A stretch of DNA of 64,000 bases from Rubrobacter calidifluminis (GTDB taxonomy: Bacteria; Actinomycetota; Rubrobacteria; Rubrobacterales; Rubrobacteraceae), in assembly GCF_028617075.1 (NCBI RefSeq), contig NZ_JAQKGV010000005.1, forward strand, positions 124,001 through 188,000, read 5' to 3'. The translations under genes were made by a program, and so were the position numbers. The notes beneath the pieces are model-generated. The model saw only the letters and a list, made by a program, of their open reading frames with translations, searched no databases and was not told the origin of the DNA. This document shows positions 50,072 to 58,835 of this stretch, in pieces. Position 1 is the first letter of the stretch. Every line of letters begins with the position of its first letter.

Positions 50072-51519
50072 CAGATCCTCCCCTCCCGCCAGAGCTCGCG
50101 GAAGCTCTTCTCCGCCAGGTGCGGGATCTCGCGGGACTCCGCCCATCCCTTCAAGGGCCCGGGGAGGGACCGGGCGACCCCGTCCCTGAGCAGCGGCCCC
50201 TGCACGCCCCGCGCGGCTTTCGCCCCGATCCCGTAGAGTCCGGGACGCCTCATCCCGAATTCGAACGCGTCGAAGGCGAGGCGCTGCGCTCTGCCGGAGA
50301 TTCCCGTTTCGGCCTGCCTGCGGCGCAGCCTGAGCAAAAGCTCGTGCAGCGGGATGCCGACCGGGCACGCCTCCCAGCACGCCCCGCACAGGCTGGAGGC
50401 GTGCGGGAGGTCCTTCGCCTCCTCGTCCCCCTTGAGAAGTGGTGTTATCACCGCCCCGATGGGCCCGGAGTAGGTCGAGCCGTAGGCGTGGCCCCCGGTC
50501 TGACGGTAGACCGGGCAGACGTTGAGGCACGCCCCGCAGCGGATGCAGTAGAGCGCCTCCTCGAACTCCCCACCGAGGAGGCTGGAGCGGCCGTTGTCGA
50601 GCAGCACCAGGTGGAACTCCTCCGGCCCGTCGGGCTCGTCCTCACCCTTCGGCCCGCTCACGAAGTCGGTGTAGACGGTCATCTTCTGGCCCGTGGCGCT
50701 GCGGGCGAGGAGCCTGAGGAAGACCGCGAGATCCTCGAGGCGCGGCACGACCTTCTCTATGCCCATCACCGCCACGTGCACCGACGGGACGCTCGCGACC
50801 AGCCCCTCGTTGCCCTCGTTGGTCGCGGTGACGACGGTCCCGGTCTCGGCGACGCCGAAGTTGGCCCCGGTTATCCCGATGTCCGCCGAGAGGAATTTCT
50901 GCCGCAGCCGCTCGCGGGCGAAGTACACGAGATCCTCCACGTTGGGCGGCAGGGGGTGGCCCGCCTCCTCCGAGAGGACCTCGGCGGCCCGGTGGCGGCT
51001 CATGTGCAGGATCGGGGCGACGATGTGCGAGGGCGGCTCGCCGGCGAGCTGCGCGATCCACTCCCCCAGGTCCGTCTCGACGATCTCGAGCCCGAGCTCG
51101 GGATACTCCTCCTGGAGGCGGCGGTTGAGCTCTATCTCCTCGGTGGCCATGCTCTTGGATTTGGTGATGAGTTTCGCGCCGCGGCGCCTCGCCAGTTCCC
51201 CGATATACCGGACGGCCTCCTCCCCGTCGTTCGCGAAGAAGACCTTCCCGCCCCTCTTCTCGACGGCGGAGGCCATCCGTTCCAGATGGCGGTCGAGGTT
51301 GGCCATCGTCTCCTGTTTGATACGGTAGGCGCGCTCCCTCAGCTCGGGTGCGTCCGGCAGGGCGGAGAGGGCAGCGTTGCGGTTTCGGATCGTGTTCTTC
51401 GAGTGCACCGCCACCGCCGAGCGCAGCCGCTCGTCCTTCACGGCCACCCTCGCCCGCTCGTTGAAGCCCTCGACCCGGCTCTCGAGCCCCTCCCCCGGGC
51501 GTCCCGCCTTCGCCGCCAT
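50047..51519 (-). CDS. lutB: Lactate utilization protein B (4Fe-4S, LUD)
   Basis: A 490-residue iron-sulfur LUD protein. Two cluster motifs are visible: CIRCGACLNVCPVYR (about residues 324-338) and CGACWEACPVGIPL (about 383-396). The LUD fold precedes them (FADAWITGANFGVAETGT-type segment, here ADIGITGANFGVAETGTVV). Start ATG at 51519, two bases after lutA. It is the electron-transfer and catalytic subunit of the LutABC lactate oxidation complex. Confidence 0.95.
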   Translation of the reverse strand: MAAKAGRPGEGLESRVEGFNERARVAVKDERLRSAVAVHSKNTIRNRNAALSALPDAPELRERAYRIKQETMANLDRHLERMASAVEKRGGKVFFANDGEEAVRYIGELARRRGAKLITKSKSMATEEIELNRRLQEEYPELGLEIVETDLGEWIAQLAGEPPSHIVAPILHMSRHRAAEVLSEEAGHPLPPNVEDLVYFARERLRQKFLSADIGITGANFGVAETGTVVTATNEGNEGLVASVPSVHVAVMGIEKVVPRLEDLAVFLRLLARSATGQKMTVYTDFVSGPKGEDEPDGPEEFHLVLLDNGRSSLLGGEFEEALYCIRCGACLNVCPVYRQTGGHAYGSTYSGPIGAVITPLLKGDEEAKDLPHASSLCGACWEACPVGIPLHELLLRLRRRQAETGISGRAQRLAFDAFEFGMRRPGLYGIGAKAARGVQGPLLRDGVARSLPGPLKGWAESREIPHLAEKSFRELWREGRIWWRGGKNS

Positions 51520-51521
51520 CC

Positions 51522-52259
51522 TCAGACCTCTCCCCGCCCCGGGTCCAGAACCTGCGCCAGGTGCAGCACCCGTGTGTCGTGCCCGGTGCGCCGCAGCCGC
51601 CCCTCCAGGTGCAACAGGCAGCTCGGATCGCAGGAGATCAAAGTATCCGCCCCGCTCTTCTCCAGAGCCCGGATCTTCTGGTCCGCCATCGCCGCGGAGA
51701 CCTCGGGCATCTTCACCGAGAACGTCCCCCCGAACCCGCAGCAGAGCTCCTCGTCCTCCCAGTCGAGCAGTTCGAGCCCGGAGACGCCGCGCAGTATCCG
51801 CCGCGGCTCTTCCAGCACCCCGAGCTCGCGCCGCTGGTGGCAGCCGGCGTGGAAGACGGCCCTACCGGAGTACGAGGCTCCCGGATCCTCCATCCCAATC
51901 ACGTTGGCCAGGAAGTCCGAGAACTCCCTGACCCTGCCGCCCAGGGCCTCCGCGCGCCCTCGCTCCTCCGGCGTCTCCTCGAAGAGGAGCGGGTAGTAGC
52001 GCGAGACCATCGTCGAGCACGACCCGGACGGGCATACGACGTAGTCGAAGTCCTCCCGCTCGAAGACGTCGAGGAAGCGCCGGGCCACGCCGCGCGCCTC
52101 GTCGAAGAATCCCGAGTTGAACGCCGGCTGCCCGCAGCAGGTCTGACCCTCCGGATAGACGACCTCGACTCCCAGGCTGCGCAGGACGCGCACGGTAGCG
52201 ACCCCGACCTCCGGCCGGATGAGATCCACGAAGCACGGCACAAAGAGCGCCACCCTCAA
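51522..52259 (-). CDS. lutA: Lactate utilization protein A (CCG-motif Fe-S)
   Basis: A 245-residue protein with two CCG cluster-binding repeats (QTCCGQPAFNSGF and HAGCHQRRELG ... ELCCGFGGTFSVK). It begins VALFVPCFVDLIRP and ends with CDPSCLLHLEGRLRRTGHD, as in the LutA family. First gene of lutABC. A TAGAAT -10 box lies about 40 bases upstream on the minus strand. Lactate permease at 6.9 kb could supply the substrate. Confidence 0.93.
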   Translation of the reverse strand: MRVALFVPCFVDLIRPEVGVATVRVLRSLGVEVVYPEGQTCCGQPAFNSGFFDEARGVARRFLDVFEREDFDYVVCPSGSCSTMVSRYYPLLFEETPEERGRAEALGGRVREFSDFLANVIGMEDPGASYSGRAVFHAGCHQRRELGVLEEPRRILRGVSGLELLDWEDEELCCGFGGTFSVKMPEVSAAMADQKIRALEKSGADTLISCDPSCLLHLEGRLRRTGHDTRVLHLAQVLDPGRGEV

Positions 52260-52440
52260 CGAAAGGCACCCCCGATCACACGCTTTCCTTCGGAGATCAT
52301 TCTACCGCGGTGGGCTTCGCGGAAGGCACCCTCAGGGCTTCCAGAGTCCCGCCCGGTGCCCCCGCGATCCGAGACCGCTGGAAACACGCCATGCAACCGG
52401 GAGATAATGCGGGAGAAACGACGTCAGGGGGTAAGATCCG

Positions 52441-52506
52441 ATGTCGAAGAAGCTGGCGGCCGAAAACCCGCCGGACGCCGGCAAGGGGTGGGGTGGATCG
52501 CGTTGA
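52441..52506 (+). CDS. 21-codon upstream ORF overlapping the histidine kinase start
   Basis: MSKKLAAENPPDAGKGWGGSR is preceded by AGGGGGT and ends in a TGA that overlaps the kinase TTG start (TTGA). The arrangement would couple kinase translation to translation of this leader. It could equally be the original N-terminus of the kinase separated by a frameshift. No attenuator codon bias is apparent. Confidence 0.35.
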   Translation: MSKKLAAENPPDAGKGWGGSR

Positions 52507-54086
52507 TCTCGGGAACGCACCTCAAAAACAAGGCGTCTCTGTACACGCTCCTGGTCGTTTCGTCGTGGTGCATCGCGGCCTTCGGGTTCGCCGCGCTGGC
52601 GAAAGACACCCCGGCGCGCGCCCTGACGACCCATCTCTGCTACTGGTCGACCGCCACGTTCGCCTTCGGCAGCGCGGTGTGGGCCGCGCGGCAGAACGGA
52701 GGCAGGGAGAGAAGATTCTGGGCGCTGTTCGCAGCCGGTCTTCTCACCAGCTTCTGCGGATACCTGCTGTGGCAGATGGGTCCGGACGGCGCAAGGCTCG
52801 CGCTCCCGAGGGATCTCTCGTACACCCTCTCCTACCTGCTCCTCTTCGTGGCGCTCCTCTACCTGCTCGGGCTCTACACCCGGGGCATAGCCCCTCTGGC
52901 CCCGCTCGACGCCCTGAGCGTGATGTTCTCGTCGGGCATGGTGGTATGGTACTTCTTGCTCGCTCCGGCAGCGCCGGTCCACGGGAAGAGCCCCGGGGAG
53001 ATCGCAGACACCCTCTCGGGGCCGGCGATAGACGCCGGGTTGCTCTTCCTCTGCCTCACGCTGCTCTCGAGCCGCAGCAAACCAGGCTTTTCGGGCTGGC
53101 TCGCGGGGGGATTTCTGGCCCTGGTGGCCGGAGACCTCGCCTGGGCCGGGCTCGAACCCTTCAAACCCTACGAGCCCGGCAGGTGGCCGGAGCTGCTGTG
53201 GACCCTGGGGCTGGTGCTGTTCCTCGCGGCGGCTCTGAGAGCATCCTCGGAGCCCCAAGACAGCCAGAGAACGGGGATCAGCCCCTGGCGGGTGTTCCTG
53301 TTCTGGGCGGGACCGCTCTCCCCGGCCGTGCAGTACGCCTTTTTGCTCGCCTGGGCGACGCTGCACCCGCCGGTGCCGGCGTACGTGAGCTGGACGGGGG
53401 TGGGGCTCATGCTCTACCTCGCGCTGCGCATCTCCGCCCTCTCCTACATAAACCGCTCCCTCAGGCTCGAAGCCGAGAGAGACGCCGTACGTCGGGAGCA
53501 GAGAAGGATCTCGAGCGAGCTGCACGACTCGCTCAAACAGAACGTCTACGGGGCGACGCTCCTGCTGGAGACCTGCAGAAAAGCGAGGGACCAACGAACC
53601 TCCAAGAGGCTCCTCGAAGAGGCGCTCTCCGCCTGCAGAGAGTCCGGACACCTGCTCGAAAGCTCCATCGAGGAGCTGCACGCCCGCTGCGAAAACTCCG
53701 GGGTGGAACTCGACGCCCTCCTGCAGAGGACGCTGCGGGACATAAGCAGCCACTTCGGAGTCCACACCCACCAGGACCTGCGCGCGGATTGCGGCACGCT
53801 GGACACCACCCGGCGCGCCGCCGCCTACAGGATAGCCGCTGAAGCGCTCTGGAACGCGGCGAAGCATTCCAGGGCCTCCAACGTCTGGCTGGAGTCCAGG
53901 AAAGTCGGCCGGGTGCTGCTGCTCCGGGTGCGCGACGACGGGAGGGGCTTCGATCCCACCTCTCCAACCCCGGGAGTCGGGCTCTCGCTCATGAGGAACC
54001 GGGCGGAGGAGGCGGGAGGCACCCTGGACATCTTCTCCTCCCCGAACAGGGGCACCACCGTACAGGTGAGGTTCGAGCTTGGATGA
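52503..54086 (+). CDS. NarL-family membrane sensor histidine kinase
   Basis: A 527-residue sensor with about eight membrane helices in the first 300 residues and no soluble sensor domain, which points to sensing within the membrane. The HisKA_3 segment is REQRRISSELHDSLKQNVYG (His at about residue 344), followed by the N box AAEALWNAAKHSRASNV, G1 RDDGRGFDPTS and G2 GVGLSLMRNRAEEAGG. The TTG start at 52503 overlaps a 21-codon upstream ORF. The stop overlaps the response regulator ATG by four bases (ATGA), so the pair is one operon. Confidence 0.85.
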   Translation: MISGTHLKNKASLYTLLVVSSWCIAAFGFAALAKDTPARALTTHLCYWSTATFAFGSAVWAARQNGGRERRFWALFAAGLLTSFCGYLLWQMGPDGARLALPRDLSYTLSYLLLFVALLYLLGLYTRGIAPLAPLDALSVMFSSGMVVWYFLLAPAAPVHGKSPGEIADTLSGPAIDAGLLFLCLTLLSSRSKPGFSGWLAGGFLALVAGDLAWAGLEPFKPYEPGRWPELLWTLGLVLFLAAALRASSEPQDSQRTGISPWRVFLFWAGPLSPAVQYAFLLAWATLHPPVPAYVSWTGVGLMLYLALRISALSYINRSLRLEAERDAVRREQRRISSELHDSLKQNVYGATLLLETCRKARDQRTSKRLLEEALSACRESGHLLESSIEELHARCENSGVELDALLQRTLRDISSHFGVHTHQDLRADCGTLDTTRRAAAYRIAAEALWNAAKHSRASNVWLESRKVGRVLLLRVRDDGRGFDPTSPTPGVGLSLMRNRAEEAGGTLDIFSSPNRGTTVQVRFELG

Positions 54087-54691
54087 GGGTGCTCCTCGTC
54101 GAAGACCACCCCACCATGAGGCTGGGCATCCGGGCAGCCCTCGGTCTCGCCGACGATGTAGAGGTAATCGCAGAAGCCATAGGCGCCGGGGATGCCCTCC
54201 ATCTCAACCAAAAGCTCAAACCCGACGTCGTGCTGCTCGACCTGCACCTCGGAGGGGAGCCCAGAGGCGCTGAGATCTGCCGCAGGATTAAAGAACTTCC
54301 AGACCCACCCCGCATCCTCGTATACTCCGCCTACAACTTAGAAGAAGACATCCTCCTTTGCAGGCTCTCCGGTGCCGACGGCTATCTGCACAAGAGCGAG
54401 GGACCGGAGAAGCTCCTCGAAGCCTTGAGGGAGGTCCACCGCGGCGGAAGGTTGTGGCTGGAGGGAAGGGAGGAGGGCCATCCCGGCCTGCAGGATGTCC
54501 CGGGCATCACCCATCTGACGCCCAAAGAGAAGGAAGTTCTCCTCCTCTTGCTGGAGCGCTGCTCCAACGCCCAGATCGCGGAGCAGCTCTACATCTCCGA
54601 GCGTACGGCCAAGTTTCACGTGAAGAACATCCTCAAGAAGCTCGGCTTCTCCTCGCGCAGGGAGCTCTTCCGGCACCTCACCGGCAGTTAG
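54083..54691 (+). CDS. NarL/LuxR-family response regulator
   Basis: A 202-residue regulator: receiver domain (VLLVEDHPTMRLGIRAAL, phospho-acceptor in DVVLLDLHLGGEPRGAEI) and a C-terminal LuxR-type helix-turn-helix (LTPKEKEVLLLLLERCSNAQ, IAEQLYISERTAKFHVKNIL). It is immediately upstream of two GGACAG/CTGTCC inverted repeats at 54704-54757, which lie in front of the cysteine-rich gene. NarL-type regulators bind inverted heptamer pairs, so these are plausible targets. Confidence 0.92.
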   Translation: MRVLLVEDHPTMRLGIRAALGLADDVEVIAEAIGAGDALHLNQKLKPDVVLLDLHLGGEPRGAEICRRIKELPDPPRILVYSAYNLEEDILLCRLSGADGYLHKSEGPEKLLEALREVHRGGRLWLEGREEGHPGLQDVPGITHLTPKEKEVLLLLLERCSNAQIAEQLYISERTAKFHVKNILKKLGFSSRRELFRHLTGS

Positions 54692-54703
54692 GCGCTCGCA
54701 AAA

Positions 54704-54723
54704 GGACAGGTCGCAACCTGTCC
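54704..54723. promoter_or_regulatory. Inverted-repeat operator 1 (GGACAGGT-cgca-ACCTGTCC)
   Basis: Perfect 8-bp arms with a four-base centre, 13 bases after the response regulator stop. Its half-site GGACAG also recurs in operator 2, so this is probably one of two sites for the same regulator. Confidence 0.55.
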
Positions 54724-54738
54724 CCCGATCGTCGAAAA

Positions 54739-54757
54739 ACTGTCCCGAAAGGACAGT
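54739..54757. promoter_or_regulatory. Inverted-repeat operator 2 (ACTGTCC-cgaaa-GGACAGT)
   Basis: Perfect 7-bp arms with a five-base centre. Its right edge meets the expected -35 position of the TAGGCT -10 box at 54779-54784, a class-II activator geometry. The centre-to-centre distance to operator 1 is about 35 bases. Confidence 0.55.
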
Positions 54758-54778
54758 GTGCCGGCGATGGGCAGCTGG

Positions 54779-54784
54779 TAGGCT
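54779..54784 (+). promoter_or_regulatory. -10 element TAGGCT of the cysteine-rich gene
   Basis: TAGGCT lies about 40 bases before the GTG at 54826 and AGGAGGAGGG (54811-54820) is a strong ribosome site in the leader. No good -35 is present, as expected for an activator-dependent promoter. Confidence 0.35.
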
Positions 54785-54825
54785 GACGCCGGCGCACCGG
54801 AAAGATCGGCAGGAGGAGGGCCAGG

Positions 54826-55923
54826 GTGAAAACTCTCGAGCGACACCTGATCCTGGGCTTCGACGCCGGGTGTATGACGTGCAGCGACCTGGCGCATAGC
54901 ATCGAGGAGGCAGCAGGGGGCAGGCTCGAGGTCAGAAGCCTCCACGACCCGCAGGTCGAGCACTGGCGCAAGCAGGCCCTCGGAGAGAACGCTCCGTGGG
55001 CTCCGACCTTAATCGAGGTCAGGGGCGGACAGGTCAAAGCCTGGACCGGGCTGAGGATGGGGTTGGTCTTGAGCAGAAAGCTCGGTCCTGTCACAACGTG
55101 GCGGGTAATGCAGGTTTTGAGCGAAGTCAGAGGACCCAAAAGTGCTGCTGAGAGGATAAACCGTAGACAGTTTATCAAAGGTGTGGGCGGTGCTACCGTT
55201 GCGATGTCAGTACTGTCAGGTACCAATTTGTTCTCTGCTTCTGCAGAAGCAGAGGAGCACTGGGTTTCTGAACTCTCCTTTGCTTCATCCAAGGAGCTCT
55301 CTCATAGACAGGCCATATCGGCCTGGAATCAGCTATCTCGAGAAAAATACTTGCAACACTTGTTAAACGTCCAGGCAGTAAGGGAAAATCCGAGTGCGAG
55401 TCGTTTAAGTGAGAAGCTAGGATCTAGTGCTGAAGGTAAACATACCCCATACTTGTCTACCGGCACTGTTCAGGGGGTTCGCCATGAGCTGGTCGGGGGC
55501 GGTTCTTTGTTAGCCCTTTCCTATCTTTTAGGCGATGCACTTATAGTTTCTTATCAGCTCAGCAGAAAAGGCAAAAGATACAAACAATCCTCCAAGGTAA
55601 TCGTAAGAGTAAGCGAAGAGTACGCCTGGATTCTGGCCTCGGCAGAGGATGACAATATTGCTCAGGCTCCCATAGTTGGAGCGGAACCTAATGTTTCTAC
55701 GCAGTCAAGCAGATGCCGGAACAGTAGATGTCCCTCTTGTTATAGATGCGAATGTGTAAGCTTGAGTCTTAGATGCGCTTTTAATTGCTGTGCACCTTGT
55801 GGTCTCTCTTGCTCGAACCCATGGACTTGCTTAGGCTGTGTGGGAGTATACTGTCCCGTATGTCTGAGCGTAAATAAATGTTGCACCAAGCGCGGATGCG
55901 CATATGTGTGCGTTGGGCCATGA
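54826..55923 (+). CDS. Chimeric thioredoxin-like / Tat-signal / cysteine-rich bacteriocin-like precursor
   Basis: A 365-residue protein in three parts. Residues 1-93 are a thioredoxin-like domain with CMTC (GFDAGCMTCSDLAHSIEE), and use high-GC codons like the neighbours. From about residue 105 the DNA is visibly AT-richer. A twin-arginine signal follows (INRRQFIKGVGGATVAMSV, Arg-Arg at about 113-114), with an AxA-type site in SASAEA. Then about 150 residues of unassigned sequence, and the final 69 residues contain 18 cysteines (CRNSRCPSC ... CCTKRGC). That order, Tat signal then central domain then cysteine-rich tail, resembles halocin C8 precursors. An in-frame ATG at 55108 would put the Tat signal at the N-terminus and give a 271-residue precursor. 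Confidence 0.7.
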   Translation: MKTLERHLILGFDAGCMTCSDLAHSIEEAAGGRLEVRSLHDPQVEHWRKQALGENAPWAPTLIEVRGGQVKAWTGLRMGLVLSRKLGPVTTWRVMQVLSEVRGPKSAAERINRRQFIKGVGGATVAMSVLSGTNLFSASAEAEEHWVSELSFASSKELSHRQAISAWNQLSREKYLQHLLNVQAVRENPSASRLSEKLGSSAEGKHTPYLSTGTVQGVRHELVGGGSLLALSYLLGDALIVSYQLSRKGKRYKQSSKVIVRVSEEYAWILASAEDDNIAQAPIVGAEPNVSTQSSRCRNSRCPSCYRCECVSLSLRCAFNCCAPCGLSCSNPWTCLGCVGVYCPVCLSVNKCCTKRGCAYVCVGP

Positions 55924-55979
55924 TGACTGGCATAAGCGAGGTATACTAAACCAATCGGCAGAAAGGTGGCGAAGGATCG

Positions 55980-56414
55980 TTGAGCGACCAAAGTGAACCG
56001 CAAGGCTCGCCGTCCGGTTTGCCTCGTTTGGGGATGACCATCTGGGGGATTCTCGCATTAGCCATTACAATGGGTTTGGTGGCGCTGGCGTGGAACAGTA
56101 CCGGGGCTGCTACAGGCCTCGTGCAGATGAGGATCTTTCTGGTGGGCTGGGCCGTGGCCGCCGTGATGACCGTCGCGGTAAGGCTCTTGTCCGGTACGAT
56201 CTCCCGGAGGGATGGTCGTGGGTCTGGCTCGTTGACGGCCATGGAGCTCTCATACCACCTGGTCGTGGGGTGCGCGGTGGGGCTGGCCATCGGCACGACA
56301 GACTGGAGCAACCTGCAGATCGTCGGGTGGTGGCAGCTATGGTGGACGGTTCCGCTCGTTTTGGGCTACCTGGGCAATCTGGCGGCTCTCCGGAGACGGA
56401 GGCAGGGACGATAA
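55980..56414 (+). CDS. Four-helix membrane protein, candidate immunity or accessory protein
   Basis: A 144-residue protein starting at TTG 55980 with AAAGGTGG and GAAGGA upstream. Four hydrophobic helices are predicted (about residues 20-40, 48-70, 86-104 and 118-136) with a short basic C-terminus (RRRRQGR). No domain is recognised. It follows the cysteine-rich gene by 56 bases and precedes the ABC transporter, so it could confer self-protection or aid export; this is inference from position alone. A TATACT -10-like box is at 55942-55947. Confidence 0.65.
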   Translation: MSDQSEPQGSPSGLPRLGMTIWGILALAITMGLVALAWNSTGAATGLVQMRIFLVGWAVAAVMTVAVRLLSGTISRRDGRGSGSLTAMELSYHLVVGCAVGLAIGTTDWSNLQIVGWWQLWWTVPLVLGYLGNLAALRRRRQGR

Positions 56415-56454
56415 GATGGACTCCGGACGGTAAGCCGAGCCGGATGGCACTCGC

Positions 56455-57216
<762 letters not shown>

Positions 57217-57221
57217 GCCCG

Positions 57222-58835
57222 GTGGGCACGTGGAGGCTGCTCTACAGGCTCAAGATGAAGACGCTCTTCAGGTTCTCCTCCGACGAGAGGGGCAACCAGC
57301 GGATGGCCGGCTACGTCCTCGTTGTGATCGGGCTGCCCCTGATCTTCCTGCTGATGATCGGCTCGTTCTTCACGCTCTTCAGGAGCCTGCAGGGTTCGGT
57401 CGCCGGCCGCCACGAGTCCTTCGTGCTGCTCGCGAGCACCTTCGGCGGTGTGGGCGCGTTCGCGCTCTTCGCGGGATTCGGGCGCTCGGTGCAGGTGCTC
57501 TACCTCTCACGGGATCTGACGCCGCTGCTCGCGATGCCCTTCAAATCCCGGACGGTCTTCGCGCTCAAGTTCTGGGAGAGCGCACTCGGTGGCTCACTGC
57601 TCGTGGGTGTACTCGGGCTCCCGATCCCGCTGGCCTACGGGCTGGCGACCGGGGCCTCCATCCTCTTCTATCCCGTCCTTCTCCTCGTGCTCGCGCTGCT
57701 CGCGGTCGTTGCAAACGCCATCGGGATGCTCTTGGTGATGCCGTTCATGAGGCTGGTCTCCCCGGGCAGGGCCCGGGAGATCCTCTACGCCACAGGAATA
57801 ATCCTCGGGGTGGCCGTGCTCCTCGGCGTGTTGTTCTTCGGCGACCATCCGGGGCAGAAGATGCTCGACTTTCCGCTCCTCACGATCCCGCCCGGAAGCT
57901 GGGCCGCCGCGGCCGTCACCGGGGCGGCCTCCCTGAGTGCCACCACCCTTCTCGGAGGTCTGGTACCGCTCGCCGCCGCGACGGCCGCGCTGTACTTCCT
58001 CTGCCTGTTCGTCGCCGGTCACCACTACGCCTCGGGGGTCTCCCGCGCCGCCGAATTCGCGGCCGGAGCTCGCCGGCGTCGGAGAAGGGCCATAGAAGGG
58101 AGGAGTGAGCTTCCCCTTCTTCCGCGAGACGTAGGGGCGGTGGTGAAGAAGGACCTGCTCTCGCTGCGTCGGGATCTCAGGATCTCCGCGAGCCTCCTGA
58201 TCCCGCCGGCGTTCGGGCTCTTCTACGCCCTGACGAACGATTTCCAGAAAACAGGAATCCTCGGCCTCGCACCGTATCTCCTGGCCGCGACCCTCTCCGG
58301 AGCCAGCACGGGACTCTGGGGGAACCAGATACAGAACGTGGGCTTCGAAGGACGAGCCTACGCTCTCATCCTCTCCTCTCCCATACCGGCGAAGAGGTTT
58401 CTGTTCGGCAAGTGGGTGAGCGGCGCTCTGGTCGGCTCGCTGCTCGCCGCGGTGACGGAGCTGGCGCTCTGGCTACTCTCCGGTCCAGGACGACCGGGGT
58501 TCGCGGCCGTAGGCCTGATCTTCGGGATCGCCTCGGCGGTCGTCTTTTCATGCTACGCCACGGGCGTCGGGGCGCTCTATCCCCGCTTCGACTGGGAGAA
58601 CCCCCAGCAATCACTCACCGGGATGGGAAGGGTGGCGCTGGGCGGAGGGGTCTTCGGGTTGCTCGTGCTCGGAGCACTCTGTCTCGCAGCCGGCTACCTG
58701 CTCTCGCTCACGATACCCCCACCGGCCGCCTGGTGCGCGGCCGCCCTGCTGTGGGTTGCGGTCACCTGCACCGTCGCGTACGTCGTCTTCAGATCCGGAA
58801 CGCGGCATCTGCAGGAGATCGAGTGGCGGCTATAA
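57222..58835 (+). CDS. ABC-2 type transporter permease
   Basis: A 537-residue protein with about 12 hydrophobic helices, starting at GTG 57222 with GGAGGAG eight bases upstream and eight bases after the ATPase stop. Helices such as MAGYVLVVIGLPLIFLLMIG and AVVANAIGMLLVMPFM and a late VVFSCYATGVGALYPRFDWEN are typical of the large ABC-2 permeases that pair with this ATPase class. The substrate is unknown; export of the cysteine-rich product or drug resistance are both possible. Its stop overlaps the convergent nadE stop by six bases. Confidence 0.85.
   Translation: MGTWRLLYRLKMKTLFRFSSDERGNQRMAGYVLVVIGLPLIFLLMIGSFFTLFRSLQGSVAGRHESFVLLASTFGGVGAFALFAGFGRSVQVLYLSRDLTPLLAMPFKSRTVFALKFWESALGGSLLVGVLGLPIPLAYGLATGASILFYPVLLLVLALLAVVANAIGMLLVMPFMRLVSPGRAREILYATGIILGVAVLLGVLFFGDHPGQKMLDFPLLTIPPGSWAAAAVTGAASLSATTLLGGLVPLAAATAALYFLCLFVAGHHYASGVSRAAEFAAGARRRRRRAIEGRSELPLLPRDVGAVVKKDLLSLRRDLRISASLLIPPAFGLFYALTNDFQKTGILGLAPYLLAATLSGASTGLWGNQIQNVGFEGRAYALILSSPIPAKRFLFGKWVSGALVGSLLAAVTELALWLLSGPGRPGFAAVGLIFGIASAVVFSCYATGVGALYPRFDWENPQQSLTGMGRVALGGGVFGLLVLGALCLAAGYLLSLTIPPPAAWCAAALLWVAVTCTVAYVVFRSGTRHLQEIEWRL

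Noticed and set aside
51561-52502. Large plus-strand extension of the kinase gene
   Set aside because: It is antisense to lutA and has no domain; the kinase starts at about 52503.
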